Assembly: GCF_001025195.1 (NCBI RefSeq)
Contig: NZ_AP012325.1
Span: forward strand, 1,302,001-1,366,000
Reading direction: 5' to 3'
Source of the DNA: Bifidobacterium catenulatum DSM 16992 = JCM 1194 = LMG 11043
GTDB lineage: Bacteria; Actinomycetota; Actinomycetes; Actinomycetales; Bifidobacteriaceae
DNA: 64,000 nucleotides
Positions 19,001 through 27,367 of the stretch are shown piece by piece. The notes under the pieces were generated by a model that did not search any database, was not told where the DNA came from, and was given only the letters and a program-made list of their open reading frames with translations. The number at the start of each line of letters is the position of its first letter. Position 1 is the first letter of the stretch. Both the position numbers and the translations under genes were made by a program.

Positions 19001-20688
19001 ATCAGCCCCGCTTCTTCGTTATATTGCAGCGGCGGGCGGAATGCGGAAAAGTCCTCACTGTTGTATGCGCCTGTCATCATGCCGATAACCGCATCGAACA
19101 TGGACCGATCGAGATCTCGGAAAGGCGCGGAACGACGCACGCGGTCGTACCAATCATTCGTAGAAAGATCTCCCATGGCCGCGGCCGCAACGGTCTGCTG
19201 TGCGAGCACATCCAGAGGATTGCGGGGCATTCGTAATGGTTCTATAACCCCTTCCCGCATACATTCCATGCTGGCTGTTATGCCAATGATCTGCTGTCGG
19301 GTTATGGGGAAGAACAACGCATGAGAGACTCCCCCGACATTGTGGTCGGCACGGCCCACTCGCTGCAATCCCGATGCGATCGACAATGGGGCGGCCACCT
19401 GAATCACTAGATCCACAGAGCCCATATCGATGCCGAGTTCCAAGCTGGAGGTGGCCACCACACAACGCAACTGGCCGCGTTTCAACTGCTCTTCGATCCG
19501 TTTGCGCCGATCTTTTGACACGGACCCGTGATGTGCCATGGCAATCACATCAACATCGTCATGCGATTCAACCAACATGGTGGTGGCCCCCACCACCGAA
19601 TCGTAATGCCCGGCAAATTGCTCACGGCCTTCCGGCGAGCCCAAATCACGGTGCTCACTCAAATCGGTCGCCTCCGAGCCCTGTTTCGACTCCGCATACA
19701 TGTCGTTGAGCCGTGCAGTAAGCTTCTCTGCCAATCCACGCGAGTTGACGAACACCAATGTGGTTCGGTGCCGCAACACCTCATCGAGAATGGACCGTTC
19801 AAGAGCCGGCCATACCGAACCACCTGTAGCGCTAGTGTCAAGCATATTGCGCAATGGTTCCACGGCTCTCAAGTCCATAGCCGGAACAGCGCCGGGGTTC
19901 ACCACCGTTACCGGTTGCGAACCTCCAAGGAACCGCGCTACTTCCTCAACGGGATTAACAGTTGCCGATAACCCTATGCGCTGCACTGGATGTCCGATCA
20001 TATCGTCAAGGCGTTCAAGACTTAATGCGAGATGCGCGCCTCGCTTCGAACCCGCGACCGCATGCACCTCATCGACGATCACCGTCTCCACACCCGCCAA
20101 TATGCTGCTCGCCTTGGAAGTAAGCAGCAGGAATAATGATTCCGGCGTGGTGACGAGAATATCCGGCGGATGGCTGACGATTTTTCGACGTTGTTCAGGT
20201 GTGGAATCACCGCTGCGCATAGCCACTTCAACATCGGGGACGGGCAGTCCCATCGCCTCGCACTGTTGAGCAATTCCCCGCAATGGCAATTCAAGATTCT
20301 TCGTCACATCGACGCCGAGCGCCTTCAACGGCGAAATATACAGCACTTTGACGTTACGCTTCGTTTTCTTGCGGGAACCTTTCTTCACAGTCCTTCGTTC
20401 CGCATGGCTCTCGGTTGCCGCGGTTTCGCCATGAACGTTCACTCCTGCGGAACGCACTCCGCCCGCCATAAGCCGGTCAAGAGCCGAAAGGAACGCACAG
20501 AGGGTTTTACCCGACCCAGTGGGCGCCACAACGAGCACGTTCTCGCCGGAATGGATGGCCGGCCACGCCTGCTGCTGGGCTTCGGTGGGCCGGTTGAACG
20601 CATGTTTGAACCATGCTTTGGTCGGCTCCGAAAACAAGTTCAAACATTCGCACATACGTTCGATTATCGCATCACCGTAAGACGTCAC
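16039..20688 (-). CDS. lhr: Lhr-type large ATP-dependent helicase
   Basis: This 1549-residue superfamily 2 helicase is of the long-helicase-related family, implicated in DNA repair in actinobacteria. The N-terminal motor is intact: Walker A 'APTGSGKT' (about residue 58), the DEAH-like 'VDEVHAV', motif III 'LSATV', then 'LVFVNSRGLAEKL', 'MAHHGSVSKD' and 'LQRVGRADH'. Winged-helix and beta-barrel regions follow. A long C-terminal region of about 650 residues is typical of full-length Lhr. The start is the GTG at 20688, which overlaps the stop of the upstream Cro-like gene as GTGA and implies translational coupling; an internal ATG eleven codons later is the alternative. Confidence 0.9.
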   Translation of the reverse strand: MTSYGDAIIERMCECLNLFSEPTKAWFKHAFNRPTEAQQQAWPAIHSGENVLVVAPTGSGKTLCAFLSALDRLMAGGVRSAGVNVHGETAATESHAERRTVKKGSRKKTKRNVKVLYISPLKALGVDVTKNLELPLRGIAQQCEAMGLPVPDVEVAMRSGDSTPEQRRKIVSHPPDILVTTPESLFLLLTSKASSILAGVETVIVDEVHAVAGSKRGAHLALSLERLDDMIGHPVQRIGLSATVNPVEEVARFLGGSQPVTVVNPGAVPAMDLRAVEPLRNMLDTSATGGSVWPALERSILDEVLRHRTTLVFVNSRGLAEKLTARLNDMYAESKQGSEATDLSEHRDLGSPEGREQFAGHYDSVVGATTMLVESHDDVDVIAMAHHGSVSKDRRKRIEEQLKRGQLRCVVATSSLELGIDMGSVDLVIQVAAPLSIASGLQRVGRADHNVGGVSHALFFPITRQQIIGITASMECMREGVIEPLRMPRNPLDVLAQQTVAAAAMGDLSTNDWYDRVRRSAPFRDLDRSMFDAVIGMMTGAYNSEDFSAFRPPLQYNEEAGLISARPGAQRLAVTSGGTIPDRGMYTVVLPEEGSGPGPRRVGELDEEMVYESRVGDIITLGTSTWQIQEITRDRVVVVPAPGRTARLPFWHGDQDGRDYGFGLAQGRLTRELSQRLHRHEPAKNGDQNTVQTVSEVRFDREATQRLKRDGLDRNAISNLAKLLDEQREATGVIPSDRDFVVERCQDEGGDWRIIIHSPYGRRVHEPWALAITTRIKQRFGFDGQVYAADDGIVLRLPDGYGDLPMHELLLFDVDELQRIVETQVGESVLYMARFRECASRSLFLPRTRPGKRVPLWQQRLKAAQLLNAARTRKNFPLLLETARECLQDVYDLPALHTIMNGLNTGTILLSEVVTETPSPFAENMLFGFVGSVMYQYDVPQAERSTQLLSMDPEVLERLLGSTNMASLLDSEAVTQVEDELAKRTFWNDLAEEDINGRVARYAKTHGPFTSDKMIAELDVDAAQAVHALDELDARGELIKGRFTDLGETSEKSAIQQWLHKDVFRRIRSLSLARARKAVKPVDPSVYQAFLLDRQGVGPVGGERYEGVDGLMRVIEQLEGVFLNASVWESTVFPARVREYQPSMLDELISSSDVVWVGSKASGSNAKEAGDIAFYPAGSLLLNPSEPTLEELKNNETLTMPEAVLAALSGGGAFPIQQLSAAAKTIWQQHAEVQVNPETGQIIFPAWGEQQFEEALWSLVWQGKVTNGSFTPVRTLLHGGKTVRTPRRVARRRVTMRPPTPLSLSGLWSAVACGDGRTVLSNKTLDSVIEPAMSKNRDTGIDDAAHAASVEERKLALIDSLLDRYGVIAAPLVDKERIAGGFSSLYPVLKRMEEHGTLVRGMFVKGFGAAQFAERETIDALRSDTQWHSQSCAALDVTDPANLIGSAIAWPEQDYLKPARRSGSVIVLRQGEPVLFAVPKSHKIVSFVTDETILKPACAEFAYALQRQPSGSISFSEMNGMSLKERNANRQILHAAGFVDSPQGMKLYC

Positions 20689-20876
20689 TCGTCTTCGCCG
20701 TCAACCCATTCGAGCACTTCTCCCGATTGACAATGCAATGTCACGCATATGGCATCAAGCGTGGAAAACCATATCGCCTTGGCCCGTCCGTTCTTCAACA
20801 CCGAAACATTGACCGGCGTTATGCCTATAGCCTCCGCCAGTTCACTGACGCTCATTTTTCTTTTGGCGAGCATCAC
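20685..20876 (-). CDS. Small Cro/XRE-type regulator (YozG-like)
   Basis: This protein of about 63 residues is almost entirely one helix-turn-helix: 'MSVSELAEAIGITPVNVSVL' followed by 'FSTLDAICVTLHCQSGEVLEW'. It belongs to the small Cro-like group that includes YozG, which often regulates neighbouring membrane genes. Here it is translationally coupled to lhr by a GTGA overlap, an unusual partner. The start is uncertain. The frame is open upstream into codons for 'IELLD', which match the usual family N-terminus, but the only start codons seen are GTG-ATG at 20876-20871, and neither has a ribosome binding site. The 200 bases to 21077 contain no supported gene. Confidence 0.75.
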   Translation of the reverse strand: MMLAKRKMSVSELAEAIGITPVNVSVLKNGRAKAIWFSTLDAICVTLHCQSGEVLEWVDGEDE

Positions 20877-21077
20877 GTCAAGTAGTTCAATATGAGGTGT
20901 TGAACGCTTTTCGTGATTTCAATCCGATGGCGCTCACTCTTCACATCATGTTCATCGTATTGCCGTGGCCGTACTGCTTATCGCATGGTATGTTGCACTC
21001 GGTTTTAGTAACCCTAACCGTATATGCGAAATCTACAATGCTGCTCACGGCATCGCAGACGCAGTGGCGGCAACGCC

Positions 21078-22286
21078 CTACCAGCCGATGGTCTGACCAC
21101 CGCACTTTTTACGCAGGCTCTCGTGCATGATCACCATAAGCACCAGGAAAACCAACATGTACAGAGGGAACCACAGTACACTGATATGCTGTGCGATCAA
21201 GCCGAATACCGGCGGCATGCACATCGAGCCGACGTATGCGCATGCCATCTGCATGCCGACGATCGCCTGCGATTTGTCTTCGCCGAAATATGCCGGCGTG
21301 GAATGAATGACGCACGGATAAATCGGAGCGCAGCCGAGACCGATGATCATCAGCCCCACAATAGTGCCGATATTGTGCGGCAACGGCAACAACATGCTAA
21401 CGATACCAGTCAGCACGAGCGCCTGGCCTAGGCGAATCATAGTCGGATCGTTGAACTTCATGGTCAGAAATCCACTCGCCAAGCGGCCTACGGTGATGCC
21501 GATGCAGAACAGACTGGCCCACATGGCGGCTGTGGTCTTGTCAATACCTTTGCCTAGCACCATGTAGCTACTACCCCACAGCATGGCCGTGGATTCCAAC
21601 GCACAGTAGCAGAAGAACATCACCAGGATTTCTTTGGCACCGCGAATGGCAAGCACGCCTCGTACACCAAGCGGTTTGCGAGTTTCATCATTGGCCGTTC
21701 CGTCGGATTCGCCGGAAACTTCGCCCGTCTTTGCCTCGGAGCGCTTCTTCCACAGTGGCAGGCTGAAAATAAGAATGGCGGTGAGCGCAACCTGCAGTAT
21801 GGAGATGTAACGGTAGCCCCACGGCCAGCCTTGACCCGCACCCAAGGCAAATCCCATGACGTATGGGCCAGTCAATGCGCCGATGCCCCACATGGCGTGC
21901 AGCCAGCTCATATGACGGCTCTCGTAGTGAATGGCCACATAATTGTTGAGGGCCGCGTCAACTCCGCCCGCTCCCAAACCGTACGGGATGGCAAGCAGAA
22001 TCAGCACCCAATAGTTCGGAGCCACCGAAAAGCCAAACAACGCCAACGCCGTCAATGCCACGGAAACCGCGGTGACTTTGCCCGCTCCAAAATGCAAGGT
22101 CATACGGTCGGAAAGCAGCGCAGAGACAATGGTTCCAGCAGAAATCGTCATGGAAATGCCGCCAGCCCAAGAGATGGGTGCACCCAAATCGACACTCATC
22201 GTCGGCCATGCGGCACCCAACACAGCATCCGGCAAACCAAGACTGATGAACGCCACATAGATTACGGCAAGCAAAAGATTGACCAC
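21078..22286 (-). CDS. Major facilitator superfamily permease
   Basis: This 402-residue protein has twelve predicted spans. The N-terminal 'VAFISLGLPDAVLGAAWPTM' and 'IPYGLGAGGVDAALNNYVA' recall the FucP/YfkF-like MFS branch that handles sugars or small metabolites. The inter-domain loop is charged ('KKRSEAKTGEVSGESD'). The second half begins at 'ILVMFFCYCALESTAMLW'. The start is a GTG at 22286 preceded by GGGAG. It is downstream of parE on the same strand but separated from it by a terminator. The substrate is unknown. Confidence 0.8.
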   Translation of the reverse strand: MVNLLLAVIYVAFISLGLPDAVLGAAWPTMSVDLGAPISWAGGISMTISAGTIVSALLSDRMTLHFGAGKVTAVSVALTALALFGFSVAPNYWVLILLAIPYGLGAGGVDAALNNYVAIHYESRHMSWLHAMWGIGALTGPYVMGFALGAGQGWPWGYRYISILQVALTAILIFSLPLWKKRSEAKTGEVSGESDGTANDETRKPLGVRGVLAIRGAKEILVMFFCYCALESTAMLWGSSYMVLGKGIDKTTAAMWASLFCIGITVGRLASGFLTMKFNDPTMIRLGQALVLTGIVSMLLPLPHNIGTIVGLMIIGLGCAPIYPCVIHSTPAYFGEDKSQAIVGMQMACAYVGSMCMPPVFGLIAQHISVLWFPLYMLVFLVLMVIMHESLRKKCGGQTIGW

Positions 22287-22433
22287 GCCCCACTCCCTCT
22301 TGACTGATAGCTGCAGAAGACAATATCAGTCGTCATTGTAAACATATCTATCTACCGATCGGTAACTGCTCAATTGCACTACTTACCGCAGAATCTTCAA
22401 TCCCTATCTCGCGAAACCATATACCGTCTTCGC

Positions 22434-22476
22434 TAAGAAAACGCCCTCCGCAACGTCTTTGACGCAACGGAAGGCG
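22434..22476 (-). terminator. Terminator of parE
   Basis: On the minus strand CGCCTTCCG pairs with CGGAGGGCG (one G-U) around a 17-base loop. It is followed by TTTTCTT, immediately past the parE stop codon. Confidence 0.75.
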
Positions 22477-22494
22477 AACCATCGAAAACACCGA

Positions 22495-24846
22495 TCAGGT
22501 ATCGATCTTGGAACGGTCGAAGTCATCGGCATTCTCAACAATGAATGCCTTTCGAGGAGGCACATCGTCACCCATCAGCAAGCTGAAGATCCGACTGGCC
22601 TGTTCGGCATCTTCCATACGAATACGGCGCAACATGCGCGTACGTGGATCCATGGTGGTGTCAGCCAACTGATCGGCGTCCATCTCACCAAGACCCTTGT
22701 AACGCTGGATGTCTTCGTTATAGCCGATGCGCTTCTTGTCAAGCTCCGCCAATTTTCCGGCAAGCTCATCGTCGGAATACGTGTAGATGTACTCCCCCTT
22801 GCGAGCTCCGGTCAAGGCGATGCGGTGCAACGGAGGCACAGCCGCATACACATGGCCATGCTCGATAAGCGGCCGCATGTAACGGTAGAACAAGGTGAGC
22901 AGCAGAATGCGGATATGCGCACCGTCAACATCTGCATCGGTCATCATAATGACTTTGTTATATCTTGCCTGCTCAATGTCGAAGCTTGCACCGGAGCCAG
23001 CACCGACCACCTGAATAATCGCCGCGCATTCCTTGTTCGACAACATCTGCGACAGCGATGCCTTCTGCACGTTAAGGATTTTGCCGCGAATCGGCAACAA
23101 CGCTTGGAAGCCGGAGTTACGTGCGGCCTTAGCGGTACCGAGTGCGGAATCACCCTCCACGATGAACAGTTCAGCTACATCGTCATTACCCGGCTGGCAG
23201 TCAGACAGCTTCGGAGGCATGGACGCCGATTCGAGCGCATTCTTGCGACGGGTCACCTCTTTGGTCTTACGTGCCTGAATGCGGGCATGCATTTCGCCGA
23301 CAATCTTCTCAAGCACGCGACCGGACTGTTCCTTATAGCCGCGCTTGGATCCGGTGATCATCTCGCCGAACTGCTTGTCGGTCATTTTGCTGACGATCGG
23401 CTTGACCTGCGCGGTGCCAAGCACATCCTTGGTCTGGCCTTGGAACTGCGGTTCGGCGATACGCACGGTGATAACGGCCACAAGACCGGACAGAATATCA
23501 TCACGTTCGACCTTCATGTTGGAATCTTTGAGATTCACCTTGAGCTTGCGCGCATTGTCTTCAATGGCCTTACGAATCTGCTTGGTCATTCCCAACAAGT
23601 AGCCGTCCACATGCGTGCCGCCGCCGGGGGTCTCCACCACATTGACGAAACTGCGCATGGTGGTGTCGTAACCGTTGGTCCACCGCATGGCGATGTCAAC
23701 GGCGCACTTTCTTGTAACCTTCTGCGCATGCAACTCGCCGCCGTCGCCAACGGCCTGGGTTTCTTCAACGTACGTGTCTTCGCCAGTAACGCGCCAAATG
23801 TCGGAAACGGCTTCACCCTTGGACAGGTAGTCCACGAAATCCCTCACACCACCGGTATGGCAGAATTCCTCGATACGGGCATGCGTGTATTTCGATTCCT
23901 GAGGTTGTGCCACGGCATCGGTTTCCACCGTCTGACCTGCGACGGCATTTCCAGCATCGCCGCTTTCGTCGCTTTTCTGCGTTTGCGCATCGTTATCCGC
24001 TACCGGTTCCTGAGATTGCGCAACTTCCTGCGTTCCTTCAAAATCCTGAGATTTGTCGTCCGCAGTATTCGTAATATCGTCGACTTCCAGCATTTCATCG
24101 ATGGATTCATCGCCGGTTTCCGGAATATTCTCGTCGATGACGGTGATTTTCAATCCCGGCACCAGGAAACTGGTTTGCCTGACACGGTCGATCAGCTGCT
24201 CGTAGCTGAATTCTGCGGTATCGTTGAAAATCTCCGGATCAGCCCAGTAACGGATGCGGGTACCGGTGGTCTTCGGACTGACCTTGCCAATGATCTCGAG
24301 TTCGGTCGGACGGTTCTTGCGCGTGCGCTTAAACGGCGCGTCCGGCGACGGATGCTCCGAATCGACGTCGGTATATACCCCCGGATGACCCTGATGGAAT
24401 GACATGTGATGGGTTTTGCCATCACGATCCACTTCCACATCAAGCCTAGAGCTCAACGCGTTCACCACGGACGAGCCTACACCATGCAGGCCGCCAGAGG
24501 CGCCGTACGAAGAGTTGCCGAACTTCGCGCCGGCGTGCAGCTTGGTCAACACCACTTCCACGCCGGTAAGCTTGGTCTTCGGCTCAATGTCGACAGGAAT
24601 ACCTCGTCCGTTGTCGGCGACTTCCACGGAACCGTCAGAATGCAGCGTCACGATGATATGGTTGCAGACACCAGCAAGGGCCTCATCGACGGAATTATCG
24701 ATGATCTCCCATAAACAGTGCATCAAACCTTGGCTATCGGTGGTGCCGATATACATGCCTGGACGCTTGCGCACCGCGTCAAGACCTTCGAGCACAGTAA
24801 GACTGCCTGCGCCGTAGTTGTCCTTGTCCTTCGCCATTTCCCTCAT
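22495..24846 (-). CDS. parE: Topoisomerase IV-like subunit B (ParE/GyrB family)
   Basis: This 783-residue ATPase subunit of a type IIA topoisomerase pairs with the A subunit at 13200. The GHKL fold is intact: 'EIIDNSVDEALAG', 'DNGRGIPV' and 'GGLHGVGSSVVNAL'. The TOPRIM domain has 'FIVEGDSALG' and 'MTDADVDGAHIR', and the C-terminus has 'RYKGLGEMDADQL'. It lacks the large GyrB-specific insert of some gyrases. It does carry an acidic, Gln/Ser-rich insertion of about 60 residues near 254-319 in the transducer domain, likely a flexible loop. The start is either ATG-AGG at 24846 or the ATG three codons later; ribosome-site spacing is poor for both. The gene follows the principal sigma factor on the same strand. 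Confidence 0.85.
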   Translation of the reverse strand: MREMAKDKDNYGAGSLTVLEGLDAVRKRPGMYIGTTDSQGLMHCLWEIIDNSVDEALAGVCNHIIVTLHSDGSVEVADNGRGIPVDIEPKTKLTGVEVVLTKLHAGAKFGNSSYGASGGLHGVGSSVVNALSSRLDVEVDRDGKTHHMSFHQGHPGVYTDVDSEHPSPDAPFKRTRKNRPTELEIIGKVSPKTTGTRIRYWADPEIFNDTAEFSYEQLIDRVRQTSFLVPGLKITVIDENIPETGDESIDEMLEVDDITNTADDKSQDFEGTQEVAQSQEPVADNDAQTQKSDESGDAGNAVAGQTVETDAVAQPQESKYTHARIEEFCHTGGVRDFVDYLSKGEAVSDIWRVTGEDTYVEETQAVGDGGELHAQKVTRKCAVDIAMRWTNGYDTTMRSFVNVVETPGGGTHVDGYLLGMTKQIRKAIEDNARKLKVNLKDSNMKVERDDILSGLVAVITVRIAEPQFQGQTKDVLGTAQVKPIVSKMTDKQFGEMITGSKRGYKEQSGRVLEKIVGEMHARIQARKTKEVTRRKNALESASMPPKLSDCQPGNDDVAELFIVEGDSALGTAKAARNSGFQALLPIRGKILNVQKASLSQMLSNKECAAIIQVVGAGSGASFDIEQARYNKVIMMTDADVDGAHIRILLLTLFYRYMRPLIEHGHVYAAVPPLHRIALTGARKGEYIYTYSDDELAGKLAELDKKRIGYNEDIQRYKGLGEMDADQLADTTMDPRTRMLRRIRMEDAEQASRIFSLLMGDDVPPRKAFIVENADDFDRSKIDT

Positions 24847-24904
24847 TCCGACTTGCTTATTCGCTTCGGTTTTTCAAAAACATAAAAACGTCTTGTAGAT
24901 GTAA

Positions 24905-24946
24905 GAAGTCGAGAAATTCGACATTCCCGCCGGATTTCTCGACTTC
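24905..24946. terminator. Hairpin between the sigma-factor gene and parE
   Basis: GAAGTCGAGAAAT pairs perfectly with ATTTCTCGACTTC (13 bp). The T-tract on the minus strand is weak and lies about 12 bases past the stem, so termination after the sigma gene may be partial. Confidence 0.55.
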
Positions 24947-24967
24947 ATTCACACACGTATCGTCTGA

Positions 24968-26341
24968 TCACTGATCAAGGAAGTCACGCAACGTCTGCGA
25001 ACGAGACGGGTGACGCAGCTTCGACATGGTCTTCGACTCAATCTGGCGAATACGTTCACGGGTTACGCCATACACGCGGCCAATGTCGTCGAGCGTTTTC
25101 GGCTGACCATCTTCCAAGCCATAGCGCATTTTGATCACACCGGCCTCGCGCGGAGACAGCGTCTCAAGCACCTGCCTGAACTGTTCCTGCAACAGCGAGA
25201 AAGCAACCGCATCGGACGGTGCGATGGCGTCGGTGTCTTCGATCAGATCACCGAACTCGGAATCGCCGTCTTCGCCCAGCGGGGTATGCAGGGAGATAGG
25301 CTCACGACCGTACTTCTGCACTTCCTGCACCTTCTCGACTGGCATGTCAAGCTCGCGCGCAAGCTCATCCGGCGTAGGTTCGCGGCCAAGATCCTGAAGC
25401 ATCTGGCGCTGCACACGGGATAGCTTGTTGATCACTTCGACCATGTGCACAGGCACACGAATGGTACGCGCCTGATCGGCCATGGCTCGGGTAATGGCCT
25501 GGCGAATCCACCACGTGGCGTAGGTGGAGAACTTGAAGCCCTTCTTCCAATCGAACTTCTCAACAGCGCGAATCAAACCAAGGTTGCCTTCCTGAATCAA
25601 ATCCAAGAACAGCATGCCGCGTCCGGTGTAGCGCTTAGCCAGCGACACCACGAGTCGCAGGTTAGCCTCCAACAGGTGGTCCTTGGCACGCCTGCCATCG
25701 TTTGCGGCCCACTTAAGCTCGCGCTTGCGCTTGAAGTCCATCTGGTCGGATTCGGTGTCCAGCAGGTGCTGGGCATACAGACCAGCCTCAATACGCTCGG
25801 ACAGGTCGACTTCCTGCTCCGCGTTCAGCAGGCTCACTCGACCGATCTGCTTCAGGTAATCCTTGACAGGATCGGCGGTCGCTCCTGCTGCGATCACACG
25901 ACGCTTCGGGTTGCCGGACGGAGTCAGATTCTCATCATCGTCATCGTCTCGAACCACGAAAGCGCCCTTTTCCTTGGGCTCTTCCGGCTTCTTGCGTTCT
26001 TCCTCGTCGTCATCATCCTCCGGCTCGGATTCCTCGTCATCATCGAGATCGTCATCATCATCCGAATCGACGTCATCGAGATCGTCATCGAAATCATCGA
26101 GATCGGGGTCATCCACCTGAGCGTCCTCATCGTCAAGGACGTCATCCTCAATCTGCTCCTCTTCCTTCTTGGCGGGGGCGCTCTTCTTGGCGGTGGTCTT
26201 GCGAGGGGTCTTCGTGGCAGGGGTTTTCTTCGCTGCGCTTTTCTTGGTGGAGGCTTTACGCGTGGCGGCTTTCTTCGTGGAGGTGGTCTTTTCGGTCAGA
26301 TCAGCCTGTTCCATGCTTGCCGTCGTTTCCTTGGTGGCCAA
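24968..26341 (-). CDS. rpoD: Principal RNA polymerase sigma factor (SigA/RpoD/HrdB)
   Basis: This housekeeping sigma-70 factor is 457 residues long. A Lys/Ala/Thr-rich N-terminus and a long Asp/Glu-rich segment (residues about 60-125) precede the conserved part: region 1.2 ('[16 protein letters not shown]'), region 2 with '[19 protein letters not shown]' and '[16 protein letters not shown]', region 3, and region 4 ('[19 protein letters not shown]'). I place the start at the TTG at 26341, because AGGAGG stands six bases upstream and the conserved frame follows. Longer versions would run through that ribosome site. A TTG start probably limits translation. The acidic tract has strong codon repetition (GAT/GAC). 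Confidence 0.9.
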   Translation of the reverse strand: MATKETTASMEQADLTEKTTSTKKAATRKASTKKSAAKKTPATKTPRKTTAKKSAPAKKEEEQIEDDVLDDEDAQVDDPDLDDFDDDLDDVDSDDDDDLDDDEESEPEDDDDEEERKKPEEPKEKGAFVVRDDDDDENLTPSGNPKRRVIAAGATADPVKDYLKQIGRVSLLNAEQEVDLSERIEAGLYAQHLLDTESDQMDFKRKRELKWAANDGRRAKDHLLEANLRLVVSLAKRYTGRGMLFLDLIQEGNLGLIRAVEKFDWKKGFKFSTYATWWIRQAITRAMADQARTIRVPVHMVEVINKLSRVQRQMLQDLGREPTPDELARELDMPVEKVQEVQKYGREPISLHTPLGEDGDSEFGDLIEDTDAIAPSDAVAFSLLQEQFRQVLETLSPREAGVIKMRYGLEDGQPKTLDDIGRVYGVTRERIRQIESKTMSKLRHPSRSQTLRDFLDQ

Positions 26342-26501
26342 ACTTATCCTCCTATTGATCCTGCCAGAAGCGCATACCACAAGGACCCACTTCTGGCAAG
26401 GGCAAATCGTCAACTATGTGAGTAAACCATCTTGCAAGGACGATTATTCCCGCATAATGAGGCCTTCACGCGCAAGTCACGCCACTTTACGGCGTGTTGT
26501 T

Positions 26502-27161
26502 TTAGGTTTCCGATGTCCAGGCAGGCCCGATATGCCGTTCGACCGCCGAACATACGATCGCCGCTAGCGAACACCGATCATCTATCGCGAGCGCGCTGAT
26601 GGCTGCCGCTATGGCGCCTTCCTGACCCATCCACCACATGATGTAGCTGATTACGGCGAACGGCTGCGCCCGATATGGTTTGGGAATCATATCGATGATG
26701 TCAAACAGCATGTTGATCGCTTGGTCGCAACGTTTCATATCGGGCCTGGCTGATGGGTCGCGGAATGCATCGCTGAGCAGCTGTTCCAAACGTTGCGCAT
26801 TGCTTGGCTGCTTGGGTCGTTCGGCGAAATCCATAAGGAACTCCCGACTGGCGCGTTGCTCATCGACTATGGCGGAGATGAGGAACGCATCGCGTATGGA
26901 CAGCATTTCGTCCATGCCCACTGTAATTCGTATGACCGTGTCCCTATCGAGGCTGCATTCGGTACGTGTCACGCTTACTCGGCATGACTCGTCATTTTCC
27001 GCCGACGCCTGTTCGAGAGCGTCCATCCATATGAGAAACGCCTCTGATATGAGGGAGCGCACCGCTTTGCGCGTGCCATTCGATCGGCGATCTTGTTCGA
27101 ATTGGTTGATGGTTTCTTTCATTTCCGTTCCGGTGATGCGTACGGTCCTGTCGACTGTCAT
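26502..27161 (-). CDS. DUF4192-like protein
   Basis: This protein is 219 residues from an ATG at 27161 with AGGAGG close upstream; the frame is open further, but earlier starts have no ribosome site. The C-terminal third ('PFAVISYIMWWMGQEGAIAA', then 'SLAAIVCSAVERHIGPAW') resembles the end of actinobacterial DUF4192 proteins, where short helical repeats count genes of unknown function. The usual N-terminal block of that family is not obvious, so it may be a divergent or shortened member. It has no signal peptide or membrane span. A hairpin (CACGCC/GGCGTG) just after the stop may end its transcript. Confidence 0.55.
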   Translation of the reverse strand: MTVDRTVRITGTEMKETINQFEQDRRSNGTRKAVRSLISEAFLIWMDALEQASAENDESCRVSVTRTECSLDRDTVIRITVGMDEMLSIRDAFLISAIVDEQRASREFLMDFAERPKQPSNAQRLEQLLSDAFRDPSARPDMKRCDQAINMLFDIIDMIPKPYRAQPFAVISYIMWWMGQEGAIAAAISALAIDDRCSLAAIVCSAVERHIGPAWTSET

Positions 27162-27367
27162 TGTTCTGTCCTCCTTGGCATGGTTGATCGGCTTCTCTGC
27201 GCGCCGCTTGTATGGCACTATGTCTGATGTGCTGAGGCGATGCGCTGTTTTTCGGGGCTTGTGGTCGGAGGATGGGTCTTTCGGCGTTTCGCAAAATGGT
27301 TTCGGTACCGCAACTATTGCAATCATTGAGCTTTGGTCTTGTCGAACGCCTGTGGATAACTGTTGGT

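Noticed and set aside
20933..21096. Plus-strand peptide between the Cro-like regulator and the MFS gene ('FSNPNRICEIYNAAHGIADA')
   Set aside because: It reads like protein, but has no start codon or ribosome site, has an upstream stop, and overlaps the 3' end of the MFS gene.
22459..24402. Long plus-strand open frame opposite parE (647 codons)
   Set aside because: It mirrors the codon pattern of the strongly conserved parE gene, has a His/Arg-rich composition and no family motif.
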